From Arthrobacter sp. B6 (GTDB lineage Bacteria; Actinomycetota; Actinomycetes; Actinomycetales; Micrococcaceae), in NCBI RefSeq assembly GCF_001663775.1, contig NZ_KV467169.1:883206-947205 (forward strand): 64,000 bases of DNA, in the 5' to 3' direction. How positions within the stretch are numbered: the first letter of the stretch is position 1; every line of letters starts with the position of its first letter. The position numbers and the translations under genes were made by a program. Positions 34,635-44,102 of this stretch are shown in pieces. The notes beneath the pieces were generated by a model. It made no database searches and was not told where the DNA came from. It saw nothing but the letters and a program-made list of their open reading frames with translations.

Positions 34635-34666
34635 GCTTGCCCGGACCGTGGAAGGTCCGGGCAAGC
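34635..34666 (-). promoter_or_regulatory. Hairpin between rpsK and rpoA
   Basis: GCTTGCCCGGACC (34635-34647) and GGTCCGGGCAAGC (34654-34666) form a perfect 13 bp stem with a 6 nt loop. No U-tract follows, so it looks more like a processing site or partial attenuator that lowers rpoA expression relative to the ribosomal genes. Confidence 0.55.
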
Positions 34667-34685
34667 TCCTGCTGCTGGAAAAGCC

Positions 34686-35087
34686 TTAGACGCGGCGGCG
34701 CTTCGGCGGACGGCAGCCGTTGTGCGCGGCGGGGGTGACGTCCTGGATGGAGCCAACCTCCAGGCCAGCGGCCTGCAGCGAGCGGATTGCGGTCTCGCGT
34801 CCGGATCCCGGTCCCTTGACGAAAACGTCAACCTTGCGCATGCCGTGCTCCTGCGCACGCTTTGCAGCGGCCTCGGCAGCCATCTGGGCAGCGAACGGGG
34901 TGGACTTGCGCGAGCCCTTGAAGCCAACCTCACCTGAGGAAGCCCAAGAGATAACAGCGCCGTTCGGGTCCGTGATGGACACGATGGTGTTGTTAAAAGT
35001 GCTCTTGATGTGCGCCTGGCCAAGCGCGATATTCTTCTTGTCCTTCTTACGCGGCTTGCGAACCGCGCCACGAGTCTTCGGGGGCAT
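34686..35087 (-). CDS. rpsK: 30S ribosomal protein S11
   Basis: Platform protein contacting the 3' end of 16S rRNA near the Shine-Dalgarno helix. HIKSTFNNTIVSITDPNGAVISWASSGEVGFKGSRKSTPFAAQ and the C-terminal DVTPAAHNGCRPPKRRRV are diagnostic. 133 residues. ATG after AGGAGAAAAA. Order in the operon rpsM-rpsK-rpoA is standard. Confidence 0.98.
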   Translation of the reverse strand: MPPKTRGAVRKPRKKDKKNIALGQAHIKSTFNNTIVSITDPNGAVISWASSGEVGFKGSRKSTPFAAQMAAEAAAKRAQEHGMRKVDVFVKGPGSGRETAIRSLQAAGLEVGSIQDVTPAAHNGCRPPKRRRV

Positions 35088-35138
35088 TTTTTCTCCTACA
35101 GAAAGTTATTGGGGGAAGACGTGTCAATCCCGAAGGAT

Positions 35139-35513
35139 TTAACGAGCCTTCTTCTTGCCTGCAACGGTGCGCTTCGGACCCTTACGGGTACGTGCGTTCG
35201 TCTTCGTACGCTGTCCGCGCACTGGCAGGCCCTTGCGGTGGCGAATACCTTCGTAGCTGCCGATTTCAACCTTGCGGCGGATATCTGCTGCTACTTCGCG
35301 GCGAAGGTCACCCTCAACCTTGTAGTTGCCTTCAATGTAGTCACGCAGCTCAACCAGCTGGGTATCAGTGAGGTCCTTAACGCGGACGTCAGCGCTGATG
35401 CCAGTGGCAGCCAGGGTTTCGTGTGCACGGGTCTTGCCCACGCCGTAGATGTAAGTAAGCGCAATTTCCAGCCGCTTTTCGCGGGGAATGTCTACGCCAG
35501 CGAGACGAGCCAT
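35139..35513 (-). CDS. rpsM: 30S ribosomal protein S13
   Basis: Head protein that forms bridges to the 50S subunit and touches the P-site tRNA. ARLAGVDIPREKRLEIALTYIYGVG begins the protein, and the C-terminal basic tail is TKTNARTRKGPKRTVAGKKKAR. ATG 35513 (AAGGAG 10 nt upstream) gives 124 residues; the frame continues to 35564 with residues foreign to S13. Confidence 0.97.
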   Translation of the reverse strand: MARLAGVDIPREKRLEIALTYIYGVGKTRAHETLAATGISADVRVKDLTDTQLVELRDYIEGNYKVEGDLRREVAADIRRKVEIGSYEGIRHRKGLPVRGQRTKTNARTRKGPKRTVAGKKKAR

Positions 35514-35689
35514 AGTGGCAGTGCTCCTTGTATAAACCGGAGGTCGTAGGCAGTACACCCGCACGTTCTGTGCGGCCCCAGCCTCCGACCGGGGGTTAGC
35601 TGTCCGGGCTCATGCGTCCCAGTTCAGCTTGTGCTGCCTTTTATTTACTTGCGTGGGTTAGCAACCCAGGATTTCCTTCAGGAAGGAAA

Positions 35690-35803
35690 TTAGCCCTGGC
35701 GCTGCTTGTGGCGCGGGTTCTCGCAGATCACCATGACCCGGCCATTACGGCGGATCACTTTGCACTTTTCGCAGATCTGCTTGACGCTCGGCTTGACCTT
35801 CAT
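35690..35803 (-). CDS. rpmJ: 50S ribosomal protein L36 (zinc-binding form)
   Basis: 37-residue protein MKVKPSVKQICEKCKVIRRN followed by GRVMVICENPRHKQRQG. The four zinc ligands C11, C14, C27 and H32 are all present, so this is the zinc-dependent type. ATG preceded by AAAGGA. It lies between infA and rpsM, the usual place. A small 8 bp hairpin (35671-35690) overlaps the stop codon. Confidence 0.97.
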   Translation of the reverse strand: MKVKPSVKQICEKCKVIRRNGRVMVICENPRHKQRQG

Positions 35804-35872
35804 GGCATTCCTTTGCGTGTGGCAGTTGGTCAACTGGAGCAGCCTTCAGCTCATGCCGGGGCTGCCCAGAAT

Positions 35873-36094
35873 TTACTTGTAGCGGTAGACGATACGACCC
35901 CGAGTGAGGTCATAAGGGCTCAGTTCCACCACTACCCGGTCCTCAGGGAGAATCCTGATGTAGTGCTGGCGCATCTTGCCTGAGATGTGTGCCAGAACGA
36001 TGTGCTTGTTGGTGAGCTCAACGCGAAACATCGCATTGGGCAGCGCCTCTGTCACAACGCCCTCGATCTCAATGACCCCGTCCTTCTTGGCCAT
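35873..36094 (-). CDS. infA: Translation initiation factor IF-1
   Basis: Binds the ribosomal A site during initiation. The 73-residue S1-like OB fold is complete: AKKDGVIEIEGVVTEALPNAMFRVEL ... HISGKMRQHYIRILPEDRVVVELSPYDLTRGRIVYRYK. First gene of the infA-rpmJ-rpsM-rpsK-rpoA-rplQ run. The GGAGGG Shine-Dalgarno is unusually close to the ATG (about 2 nt). Confidence 0.98.
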   Translation of the reverse strand: MAKKDGVIEIEGVVTEALPNAMFRVELTNKHIVLAHISGKMRQHYIRILPEDRVVVELSPYDLTRGRIVYRYK

Positions 36095-36262
36095 ACCCTC
36101 CGCTAACTGTTGTTGCCGCAGCCCTGCCGGATTGCACCGGACAAGACCACGAACGTTTTTGTTGGATCGGTTGTCGCCTCAGGCCCCAAACAGGGCACAG
36201 CAGGGCAGACAACCAACAGACAACACTACGCCACTTTGCGGCGAATGTTAAATCCAGCTATG

Positions 36263-37231
36263 TTAGCGCACTGCGCGCCGGTACGCACCATATTCAGCTG
36301 CCGGAGTGCTCACCGCTTCTGCGCGGTCGACCCCATCCAGGATGGCTGAACGTACGACGTCGGCTGCCGCGCTCTGCAGCGTAATCAGGCTTACCTGCCG
36401 GGCAGTTGCGGTGCTGCGGTCAAGTGCCACAGCCCCGGTCGAGAGGCAGAAGACAACGTCTCCATCCGCCAGGGTGTGGGACGGATCCAGGGCCCGCGCG
36501 ATTCCGGCCTGGGCGGCAGAAGCAGTCCGCTTGCACTCGGCCACGTCCAGGACGGCATTGGTGGCAACGACTACGAGCGTCGTGTTGAGGTTAGGGGGCT
36601 CGTGGGGCGGAACGACCGAGCGCGCGGAAGGTTCGGGATTTCCCGGAGGCACCTCGAACGGCAGTCCCAGCGCGTTTACTACTGCCAGCGCACCGACAAC
36701 CACGCCGTTCTCGAGGGTGGCCGAGGCCGTGCCTACTCCGCCCTTGAACGTCCTGGCGATCAGCGCCCCAGTGCCGGCTCCGACGTTGCCGCGTCCGACG
36801 TCGTGACCTTCCGGAAGCGCAGCAGCGGCGGCTGTTGCCGCGTAGCCCATGTCCGCCGTCGGGCGCGCTGCGAAGTCTCCCCCGCGGCCCAGATCGAAGA
36901 TGGCGGCGGCGGGGACGATGGGCACCACGCCTCCGGGCACCGCGAAGCCCCGGCCGTGTTCCTCGCACCAGCGTTGCGCACCGTGGGCAGAGGCCAGCCC
37001 GTAGGCGCTGCCACCCGTCAGGACCACGGCGTCCACGGCGGACACCAGAGTGGTGGGGTCCAGGGCGTCCGTCTCGTGGGTGGCTGGGCCTCCCCCGCCG
37101 ACGTCGACAGATCCGACGGTCCCCGGCGGCGGCAGGACCACCGTCACGCCGCTCAGCCAGCCGTCGTCGGACTTCTGCTGGTGCCCCACGCGGATCCCCG
37201 GCACGTCAGTAATAGCTCCCATGGCCACCAT
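36263..37231 (-). CDS. P1 family peptidase (DmpA/BapA-like, peptidase S58 fold)
   Basis: Probable self-processing N-terminal-nucleophile aminopeptidase of the DmpA/BapA type. It starts GAITDVPGIRVGHQQ, as the family does, with GGSAYGLASAHGAQRW and NVGAGTGALIARTFKGGVG in the middle. The expected autocleavage site is N216-T217 in LNTTLVVVATNA, with T217 the likely nucleophile. Start ATG 37231 has a strong GGAGGGGG 5 nt upstream and gives 322 residues; a longer frame to 37282 lacks support. It follows map in the same orientation, and substrate is unknown. Confidence 0.85.
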   Translation of the reverse strand: MVAMGAITDVPGIRVGHQQKSDDGWLSGVTVVLPPPGTVGSVDVGGGGPATHETDALDPTTLVSAVDAVVLTGGSAYGLASAHGAQRWCEEHGRGFAVPGGVVPIVPAAAIFDLGRGGDFAARPTADMGYAATAAAAALPEGHDVGRGNVGAGTGALIARTFKGGVGTASATLENGVVVGALAVVNALGLPFEVPPGNPEPSARSVVPPHEPPNLNTTLVVVATNAVLDVAECKRTASAAQAGIARALDPSHTLADGDVVFCLSTGAVALDRSTATARQVSLITLQSAAADVVRSAILDGVDRAEAVSTPAAEYGAYRRAVR

Positions 37232-37249
37232 TGTTCCCCCTCCCCCAAC

Positions 37250-37303
37250 TAGGTAGCAGCAGATGTCCTTATGAACGCCCATAACAGCATGTACTGCTAC
37301 CTA
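37250..37303 (-). promoter_or_regulatory. Inverted repeat upstream of the P1 peptidase
   Basis: TAGGTAGCAG (37250-37259) and CTGCTACCTA (37294-37303) are perfect 10 bp arms around 34 nt, between map and the peptidase gene. It could be an operator or an RNA hairpin. Confidence 0.4.
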
Positions 37304-37309
37304 CCTGGG

Positions 37310-38137
37310 CTACGGGATCGGGACAGGCACGACGCCGAGCGGCACCAGGTGCTCCGCTCCGCCGTCGGGCGCTGAGAGTACCCAGATCCCCTTTTCGTGG
37401 ACGGCAACGGAATGCTCCCACTGGCAGGAGCGCTGGCCGTCGGTGGTCACCACGGTCCAGTCGTCATCAAGCACGGCGGTGTCAATGCTGCCGCGGACCA
37501 GCATCGGCTCGATGGCCAGGCACAGCCCGGGCCGGATCTTCGGGCCGCGGTGGCTGGTGCGGTAGTTCAGCACGTCCGGGGCCATGTGCATCTCCGAGCC
37601 GATCCCGTGCCCCACGTAGTCCTCCAGGATGCCCAAAGGCTTACCGGGGACCGATGAGACGTAATCGTCGATGGCGGAGCCGATATCTCCAACGTGGCTG
37701 CCGGACGCCAGCGCGGCGATGCCACGCCACATGGCAGCCCGGGTGACGTCGGACAGGCGCTGGTCCTCCGGGTCTGCAGTCCCCACGATGACAGTGCGGG
37801 CCGAGTCGGAGTGCCAGCCGTCCACGATGGCGCCGCCATCGATTGAGATGATGTCGCCGTCGTTCAGCACGCGGCCGCCGGGGATCCCGTGCACCACTTC
37901 CTCATTGACGGACGTGCAGATGGAGGCAGGGAAGCCGTGGTAGCCGAAGAAGTTGGACTTGGCGCCGGCTTCGTTCAGGACAGCGGCGAACACGTCATCC
38001 AGATGCTTCGTGGTGACCCCCGGTACCGCTGCCGCAACAGCTGCGTCCAGCGCACGGCTGAGGACGAGGCCCGCCTCGTGCATGGTGCGCATCTGGGCAT
38101 TGGTCTTGTATTCGATACGGGGCTGGCCGAAAGCCAT
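37310..38137 (-). CDS. map: Methionine aminopeptidase type I
   Basis: Removes the initiator Met from nascent proteins. Metal ligands are visible in order: Asp in DIISIDGGAIVDGW, Asp in HSDSARTVIVG, His in GHGIGSEMH, Glu in LAIEPML, Glu in CQWEHSVAV. Start ATG 38137 has AAAGGA 7 nt upstream, giving 275 residues; the longer frame to 38152 adds only KGHT. It follows adk after a strong hairpin. Confidence 0.95.
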   Translation of the reverse strand: MAFGQPRIEYKTNAQMRTMHEAGLVLSRALDAAVAAAVPGVTTKHLDDVFAAVLNEAGAKSNFFGYHGFPASICTSVNEEVVHGIPGGRVLNDGDIISIDGGAIVDGWHSDSARTVIVGTADPEDQRLSDVTRAAMWRGIAALASGSHVGDIGSAIDDYVSSVPGKPLGILEDYVGHGIGSEMHMAPDVLNYRTSHRGPKIRPGLCLAIEPMLVRGSIDTAVLDDDWTVVTTDGQRSCQWEHSVAVHEKGIWVLSAPDGGAEHLVPLGVVPVPIP

Positions 38138-38157
38138 GGTGTGTCCTTTCAATGGCT

Positions 38158-38188
38158 GAGGCTCCTCCCGGATTCCGGGAGGAGCCTC
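38158..38188 (-). terminator. Strong hairpin between adk and map
   Basis: GAGGCTCCTCCCGG (38158-38171) and CCGGGAGGAGCCTC (38175-38188) form a perfect 14 bp stem with a 3 nt loop. There is no U-tract, so it may be a partial terminator or an RNA-processing and stability element. Confidence 0.6.
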
Positions 38189-38206
38189 GAATATCTGTTG
38201 CCGGGA

Positions 38207-38781
38207 TCAGGCTGCCTGAGCTGCCTTGATGGCCTGCATGACGCGGTCCGTGACCTCGTCGATGCCGCCGATGCCGTCTACCTGGGTCAGGATGCCGCGT
38301 TCGGCATACTTGGCCACAACGGCTTCGGTCTGCTCGTGGTACAGGTCAAGGCGGTGGCGGATGACGGCTTCATTGTCGTCGCTCCGGCCCGTTTCCTTGG
38401 CACGGCCAAGCAGCCGGTGCACGAGTTCCTCGTCGTCGGCCGTCAGCTGCAGGACGACGTCGAGCTTCTCGTCGCCCTTGGCGAGGATCTCGTCGAGGTA
38501 GTCCACCTGCGCTGTGGTGCGCGGGTAGCCATCCAGCAGGAAGCCGGTTTCGACGTCGGCCTCGCTCAGGCGGTCGCGCACCATCTTGTTCGTGACGCTG
38601 TCCGGCACGAAATCGCCGGCGTCCATGTACTTCTTGGCCTCGACGCCCAGCGGCGTCTCACCCTTGACGTTGGCACGGAAAATATCGCCGGTGGAGATCG
38701 CAACGACGCTGAGGCGCTCCGAGATCCGTTCCGCCTGCGTTCCCTTGCCCGAACCGGGAGGTCCGATAATTAGCATTCTCG

Positions 38782-38785
<4 letters not shown>
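38207..38785 (-). CDS. adk: Adenylate kinase
   Basis: Interconverts ATP + AMP and 2 ADP. P-loop GPPGSGKGTQ at residues 8-17, AMP-binding block AISTGDIFRANV, and LLDGYPRTTAQ. The 192 residues lack the long LID insertion of the E. coli enzyme; the corresponding region is short (LGRAKETGRSDDNEAVIRHR), the short-type adenylate kinase common in actinobacteria. It overlaps the secY stop by 4 nt. Confidence 0.97.
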
Positions 38786-40092
<1,307 letters not shown>

Positions 40093-40150
40093 GCGTCCTC
40101 CTGTGTTGTAAATAAGAGTGGTGTGATGGGGTCAATAATCCCAACAACCG

Positions 40151-40178
40151 AGTCTAACGGGTGTATGCGCGATGCGAA
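40151..40178 (-). promoter_or_regulatory. Probable secY promoter
   Basis: On the - strand: TTCGCA (40173-40178), 16 nt spacer, TAGACT (40151-40156). It lies between the rplO terminator and secY, leaving a short leader of about 50 nt. Confidence 0.5.
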
Positions 40179-40240
40179 CAATTCGCGACGGCGCGCATGC
40201 GGCGAACGGATGGAAATTGTCGGCCGGTGGGATGTGAAAA

Positions 40241-40283
40241 AACTCCCGGTATGCAGAGCCGGGGGGCCCGCATACCGGGAGTT
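40241..40283 (-). terminator. Intrinsic terminator after rplO (end of spc operon)
   Basis: AACTCCCGGTATGC (40241-40254) pairs perfectly with GCATACCGGGAGTT (40270-40283). On the - strand the stem is followed directly by TTTT, so this is a textbook terminator for rplO. Confidence 0.92.
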
Positions 40284-40310
40284 CACAACGGGCGTTCGCC
40301 CACCGTCTCG

Positions 40311-40805
40311 TTAGAGAGCGGTGGTGCTTCCGCCTGCTGCAGCAATCTTTTCAGCGGCGCTGGCCGAGAATGCGTGGGCGGTGACGTCAACCTTGACGGT
40401 GATGTCGCCGGTGCCAAGCACCTTGACGGGCTGGTTCTTGCGAACGGCACCCTTTTCGACCAGGTTCTCCACGGTGACAGCGCCACCTTCCGGGAACAGC
40501 TCGTTGAGCTTGTCCAGGTTTACAACCTGGAACTCAACCCGGAACGGGTTCTTGAAGCCGCGCAGCTTCGGCAGGCGCATGTGCAGCGGCAGCTGGCCGC
40601 CGGCAAAGCCAGCCTTGATCTGGTAGCGGGCCTTCGTACCCTTGGTACCGCGACCAGCGGTCTTACCCTTGGAACCTTCACCACGACCAACGCGGGTCTT
40701 GGCGGTCTTGGCACCCGGGGCGGGACGCAGGTGGTGAACCTTCAGTGCGTTCTGCTTCTCAGCAGCGGCGCTCTGAGCCTTTTCGGCGGTGTTCTTCTCT
40801 GCCAT
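40311..40805 (-). CDS. rplO: 50S ribosomal protein L15
   Basis: Late-assembly large-subunit protein. HHLRPAPGAKTAKTRVGRGEGSKGKTAGRGTKGTKARY and LPLHMRLPKLRGFKNPFRVEF are diagnostic. The 164 residues include an N-terminal extension of about 22 (AEKNTAEKAQSAAAEKQNA). The ATG follows the rpmD stop directly; its AGGAGG lies in the last codons of rpmD. Last gene before the operon terminator. Confidence 0.97.
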   Translation of the reverse strand: MAEKNTAEKAQSAAAEKQNALKVHHLRPAPGAKTAKTRVGRGEGSKGKTAGRGTKGTKARYQIKAGFAGGQLPLHMRLPKLRGFKNPFRVEFQVVNLDKLNELFPEGGAVTVENLVEKGAVRKNQPVKVLGTGDITVKVDVTAHAFSASAAEKIAAAGGSTTAL

Positions 40806-41012
40806 TTACTTCGCCTCCTCTACCTTTACCAGGTGCGGAACCGTGTTGAGCATTCCAACGGTCACGGCGTCGGCGGTGCGGACAACGGTGTGTCCGATCC
40901 GCTTCAGGCCGAGGGACCGAAGGGTGTCGCGCTGGTTCTGCTTGCCGCCAATGACGGACTTGATCTGAGTGATCTCCAACTGAACGTCGGAGGGAATCAG
41001 GTTCTTAGCCAT
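40806..41012 (-). CDS. rpmD: 50S ribosomal protein L30
   Basis: 68 residues: LEITQIKSVIGGKQNQRDTLRSLGLKRIGHTVV is the L30 core. The C-terminal VEEAK and stop encode AGGAGG for rplO, which begins at the next base. It starts 2 nt upstream-side of rpsE's stop in the rpsE-rpmD-rplO order typical of the spc operon. Confidence 0.97.
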   Translation of the reverse strand: MAKNLIPSDVQLEITQIKSVIGGKQNQRDTLRSLGLKRIGHTVVRTADAVTVGMLNTVPHLVKVEEAK

Positions 41013-41014
41013 AA

Positions 41015-41743
41015 CTAGACACCCGCCTTCTGGTTCAGGAGAGCCTTCACCATTGCCGGCGGAGCAACCTCGTCCAGCGGCAGGCCGCGGCGTGCTGCCA
41101 CTGCTGCCGGCTCTTCGAGGCGCTTCAGGGCATCAACGGTCGCGTGAACGATGTTGATGGCGTTGGAGGAACCGAGCGACTTGGAGAGGATGTCGTGGAT
41201 ACCCACGCACTCCAGTACTGCACGGACCGGACCACCGGCGATAACACCGGTACCGGCGGAAGCCGGACGCAGCATTACGACGCCGGCAGCAGCCTCACCC
41301 TGTACGCGGTGCGGGATGGTGTTGCCAATGCGGGGAACGCGGAAGAAGGACTTCTTGGCCTCTTCAACGCCCTTCGCGATTGCGGCGGGAACTTCCTTAG
41401 CCTTGCCGTAGCCAACGCCGACCATACCGTTGCCGTCACCAACGACGACCAGGGCGGTGAAGCTGAAGCGACGACCACCCTTGACGACCTTGGAAACGCG
41501 GTTGATGGTGACAACGCGCTCTACGAACTGGCTCTTCTCAGCTTCACGGCCGCCGTCGCGGCCGCCACGGCCACCACGGTCGCCGCGGCCCTGGCCACGG
41601 TCTCCACGCTCGCCACGACGAGCGCCACCACGGCGGTCGTCGGCAGCAGCGGGAGCAGTGGTCTCAGTGGCCGGAGCAGCTACGGCTTCAGTCGCCTTCT
41701 GATCTGCAGACACAGTGTCCTTTTCCTTGTTTGCTTCCGTCAC
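41015..41743 (-). CDS. rpsE: 30S ribosomal protein S5
   Basis: Protein of the decoding-fidelity (ram) region. The core starts at QFVERVVTINRVSKVVKGGRRFSFTALVVVGDGNG and includes GVGYGKAKEVPAAIAKG and VVMLRPASAGTGVIAGG. The 242 residues exceed the E. coli length (167) through a roughly 70-residue N-terminal extension rich in Arg, Gly and Asp (RRGERGDRGQGRGDRGGRGG). GTG start overlaps the rplR stop by 4 nt. Confidence 0.97.
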   Translation of the reverse strand: MTEANKEKDTVSADQKATEAVAAPATETTAPAAADDRRGGARRGERGDRGQGRGDRGGRGGRDGGREAEKSQFVERVVTINRVSKVVKGGRRFSFTALVVVGDGNGMVGVGYGKAKEVPAAIAKGVEEAKKSFFRVPRIGNTIPHRVQGEAAAGVVMLRPASAGTGVIAGGPVRAVLECVGIHDILSKSLGSSNAINIVHATVDALKRLEEPAAVAARRGLPLDEVAPPAMVKALLNQKAGV

Positions 41744-42123
41744 AGTGACAGCCCACCTTCACGTGCACCGTCAGCGACGGCGGCGATCCGGCCGTGGTAC
41801 TTGTTACCACCGCGGTCGAAGACAACAGCTTCGACACCGGCAGCCTTGGCACGCTCGGCAACGAGCTCGCCAACGCGCTTGGCCTTGGCAGTCTTGTCAC
41901 CGTCGAATGCACGAAGGTCGGCTTCCAGAGTGGACGCGCTCGCTACGGTCAGGCCCTTGGTGTCATCGACAACCTGGACGAATACGTGGCGTGCGGAACG
42001 GTTGACGACCAGACGAGGACGTACAGCCGTACCGGAGATGCGCTTGCGGATACGAAGCTGGCGACGGCTGCGCGAAGCAGACTTGCTCTTGTTCGTACGC
42101 TTCTTGTTAATTGAGATGGCCAT
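41740..42123 (-). CDS. rplR: 50S ribosomal protein L18
   Basis: Binds 5S rRNA in the central protuberance. RIRKRISGTAVRPRLVVNRSARHVFVQVVDD and the end GNKYHGRIAAVADGAREGGL are characteristic. 127 residues. It overlaps rpsE by 4 nt; its ATG is 2 nt after rplF. Confidence 0.97.
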   Translation of the reverse strand: MAISINKKRTNKSKSASRSRRQLRIRKRISGTAVRPRLVVNRSARHVFVQVVDDTKGLTVASASTLEADLRAFDGDKTAKAKRVGELVAERAKAAGVEAVVFDRGGNKYHGRIAAVADGAREGGLSL

Positions 42124-42125
42124 GG

Positions 42126-42662
42126 TTACTTACCAGCCTTTCCGACCTTGCGGCGGATGACTTCGCCGGCGTAACGGATGCCCTTGCCCTTGTAGGGGTC
42201 CGGCTTCCGCAGCTTGCGAATGTTGGCAGCAACCTCGCCGACCTGCTGCTTGGAGATACCTGAAACAGAGAGCTTGGTCGGGGTCTCAACTGCAAAGGTG
42301 ATGCCCTCCGGTGCGGAGACATTTACCGGGTGGCTGAAACCGAGAGCGAACTCAAGGTCAGATCCCTTGGCCTGAACGCGGTAACCAGTACCAACGATTT
42401 CAAGCTTCTTCTCGTAGCCCTTGGTAACGCCCTCGATCATGTTGGAGATCAGGGTGCGGGTCAGGCCGTGGAGTGAACGGGAGGCGCGCTCGTCGTTCGG
42501 GCGGGCGACAGTCAGGGTGTCTGCTTCCAGGGAAACCTCGATCGGGCTGGCCACAGTGTGGTTCAGCTCGCCTTTGGAACCCTTGACGCTGACGACAGAG
42601 CCGTCAACCTTGACCTCAACGCCGGCAGGAACGGTGATGGGGAGACGTCCAATACGTGACAT
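42126..42662 (-). CDS. rplF: 50S ribosomal protein L6
   Basis: Large-subunit protein near the factor-binding site. SRIGRLPITVPAGVEVKVDG at the start, HGLTRTLISNMIEGVTKGYEKKLEIVGTGYR in the middle and KPDPYKGKGIRYAGEVIRRKVGKAGK at the end. 178 residues. ATG after AAAGGAAGAGAATA. Confidence 0.98.
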   Translation of the reverse strand: MSRIGRLPITVPAGVEVKVDGSVVSVKGSKGELNHTVASPIEVSLEADTLTVARPNDERASRSLHGLTRTLISNMIEGVTKGYEKKLEIVGTGYRVQAKGSDLEFALGFSHPVNVSAPEGITFAVETPTKLSVSGISKQQVGEVAANIRKLRKPDPYKGKGIRYAGEVIRRKVGKAGK

Positions 42663-42680
42663 TATTCTCTTCCTTTCCCG

Positions 42681-43079
42681 TTACCAGACGTAAGCGAGGA
42701 CTTCGCCGCCCACGCCCTTCTTGCCGGCCTGCTTGTCAGTCAGGAGGCCGGAAGAGGTGGACAGGATTGCGACACCCAGGCCACCGAGCACGTGCGGCAG
42801 GTTGGTGGACTTTGCGTAAACACGCAGTCCCGGCTTGGAAATACGACGAACACCAGCGATTGAACGCTCGCGGTTCGGACCGAACTTGAGCTCGAGGGTC
42901 AGCTTCTTGCCAACCTCAGCGTCTTCTTCTTTCCAGGAGGCGATGTAACCTTCAGCCTTCAGGATGTCGGCAACGCGTGCCTTGAGCTTGCTGTACGGCA
43001 TGGTCACGGAATCGTGGTATGCCGAGTTTGCATTGCGCAGACGCGTAAGCATGTCTGCGACAGGATCTGTCATTGTCAT
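42681..43079 (-). CDS. rpsH: 30S ribosomal protein S8
   Basis: Binds the central 16S domain. TDPVADMLTRLRNANSAYHDSVTMPYSKLKA at the N-terminus; YAKSTNLPHVLGGLGVAILSTSSGLLTDKQA at the C-terminal half. ATG 43079 gives 132 residues; the longer frame to 43124 adds QRGNRYEEGQEPK, not seen in S8. The gap to rplE is 79 bp and has no rpsN in it. Confidence 0.97.
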   Translation of the reverse strand: MTMTDPVADMLTRLRNANSAYHDSVTMPYSKLKARVADILKAEGYIASWKEEDAEVGKKLTLELKFGPNRERSIAGVRRISKPGLRVYAKSTNLPHVLGGLGVAILSTSSGLLTDKQAGKKGVGGEVLAYVW

Positions 43080-43158
43080 TTTGGGCTCTTGCCCTTCCTC
43101 ATAACGGTTTCCTCGCTGCAGCATGAAGCCTCAGCGAAGGACCTTTTATGTAGTTAGA

Positions 43159-43740
43159 TTAGTCTTCGGCCTTGAACGGGAAACCAAGCGCCTTCAGCAG
43201 CGCGCGGCCTTCGTCATCGGTCTTGGCAGTGGTGACAACCGTGATGTCCATGCCGCGAACGCGGTCGATGGAATCCTGGTCGATCTCGTGGAACATAACC
43301 TGCTCGGTCAGACCGAAGGTGTAGTTGCCGTTGCCGTCGAACTGCTTGCCGCTGAGGCCGCGGAAGTCGCGGATACGGGGCAGGGCCAGCGTGACCAGAC
43401 GATCCAGGAATTCCCACATGCGGTCTCCACGCAGGGTTGCGTGCGCGCCGATGGGCATGCCTTCGCGCAGCTTGAACTGTGCGATTGACTTGCGGGCCTT
43501 GGTTACCTGCGGCTTCTGGCCGGTGATCAGGGTCAGATCGCGGACAGCGCCGTCAATCAGCTTGGAGTCCTTGGCGGCATCTCCAACACCCATGTTCACA
43601 ACGACCTTCACCAGGCGGGGAACCTGGTTGACGTTCTCGTACTTGAATTCCTCAATGAGCGTGCTCTTGATGGAATCGGCGTACTTGGTCTTCAGACGAG
43701 GAACGATCTTCGTTGCCGGAGTCTCGAGAGTCTCAGTCAT
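43159..43740 (-). CDS. rplE: 50S ribosomal protein L5
   Basis: Binds 5S rRNA and contacts the P-site tRNA. LVKVVVNMGVGDAAKDSKLIDGAV, TGQKPQVTKARKSIAQFKLREGMPIG and FHEIDQDSIDRVRGMDITVVTTA are the L5 blocks. 193 residues. ATG overlaps the rplX stop by one base. The downstream gene is rpsH directly, without rpsN. Confidence 0.98.
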   Translation of the reverse strand: MTETLETPATKIVPRLKTKYADSIKSTLIEEFKYENVNQVPRLVKVVVNMGVGDAAKDSKLIDGAVRDLTLITGQKPQVTKARKSIAQFKLREGMPIGAHATLRGDRMWEFLDRLVTLALPRIRDFRGLSGKQFDGNGNYTFGLTEQVMFHEIDQDSIDRVRGMDITVVTTAKTDDEGRALLKALGFPFKAED

Positions 43741-44099
43741 TAGATGTCCTTCCCGGAGCTCTTGGCCACGCGTACACGCACTTCACGCTTCACGCCATTG
43801 CGCTCAACGGTCTCGGTGCGGAAACCGACGCGGGTGGGCTTCTTGGTGGACGGGTCAACCAGAGCCACGTTGGAGATGTGGATCGAAGCTTCGACGACCT
43901 CGATGCCACCGGTCTTGGTGCCGCGCTGCGACTGACCGACCTTGGTGTGCTTGGTTACGCGGTTGATGCCTTCGACCAACACGCGGTTGGACTCCGGGAA
44001 TACGCGCAGAACCTTGCCCTGCTTGCCACGGTCGCCGCCGCGCTCAGCCTTGGCGCCAGTGATGACCTGAACGAGGTCACCCTTTTTGATCTTAGCCAT
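43740..44099 (-). CDS. rplX: 50S ribosomal protein L24
   Basis: Assembly initiator with a KOW motif: KIKKGDLVQVITGAKAERGGDRGKQGKVLRVFPE. VLVEGINRVTKHTK follows. 119 residues. The Shine-Dalgarno (GGAGGTG) is within the end of rplN, whose stop is 3 nt before this ATG. Confidence 0.97.
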   Translation of the reverse strand: MAKIKKGDLVQVITGAKAERGGDRGKQGKVLRVFPESNRVLVEGINRVTKHTKVGQSQRGTKTGGIEVVEASIHISNVALVDPSTKKPTRVGFRTETVERNGVKREVRVRVAKSSGKDI

Positions 44100-44102
44100 G
44101 GA

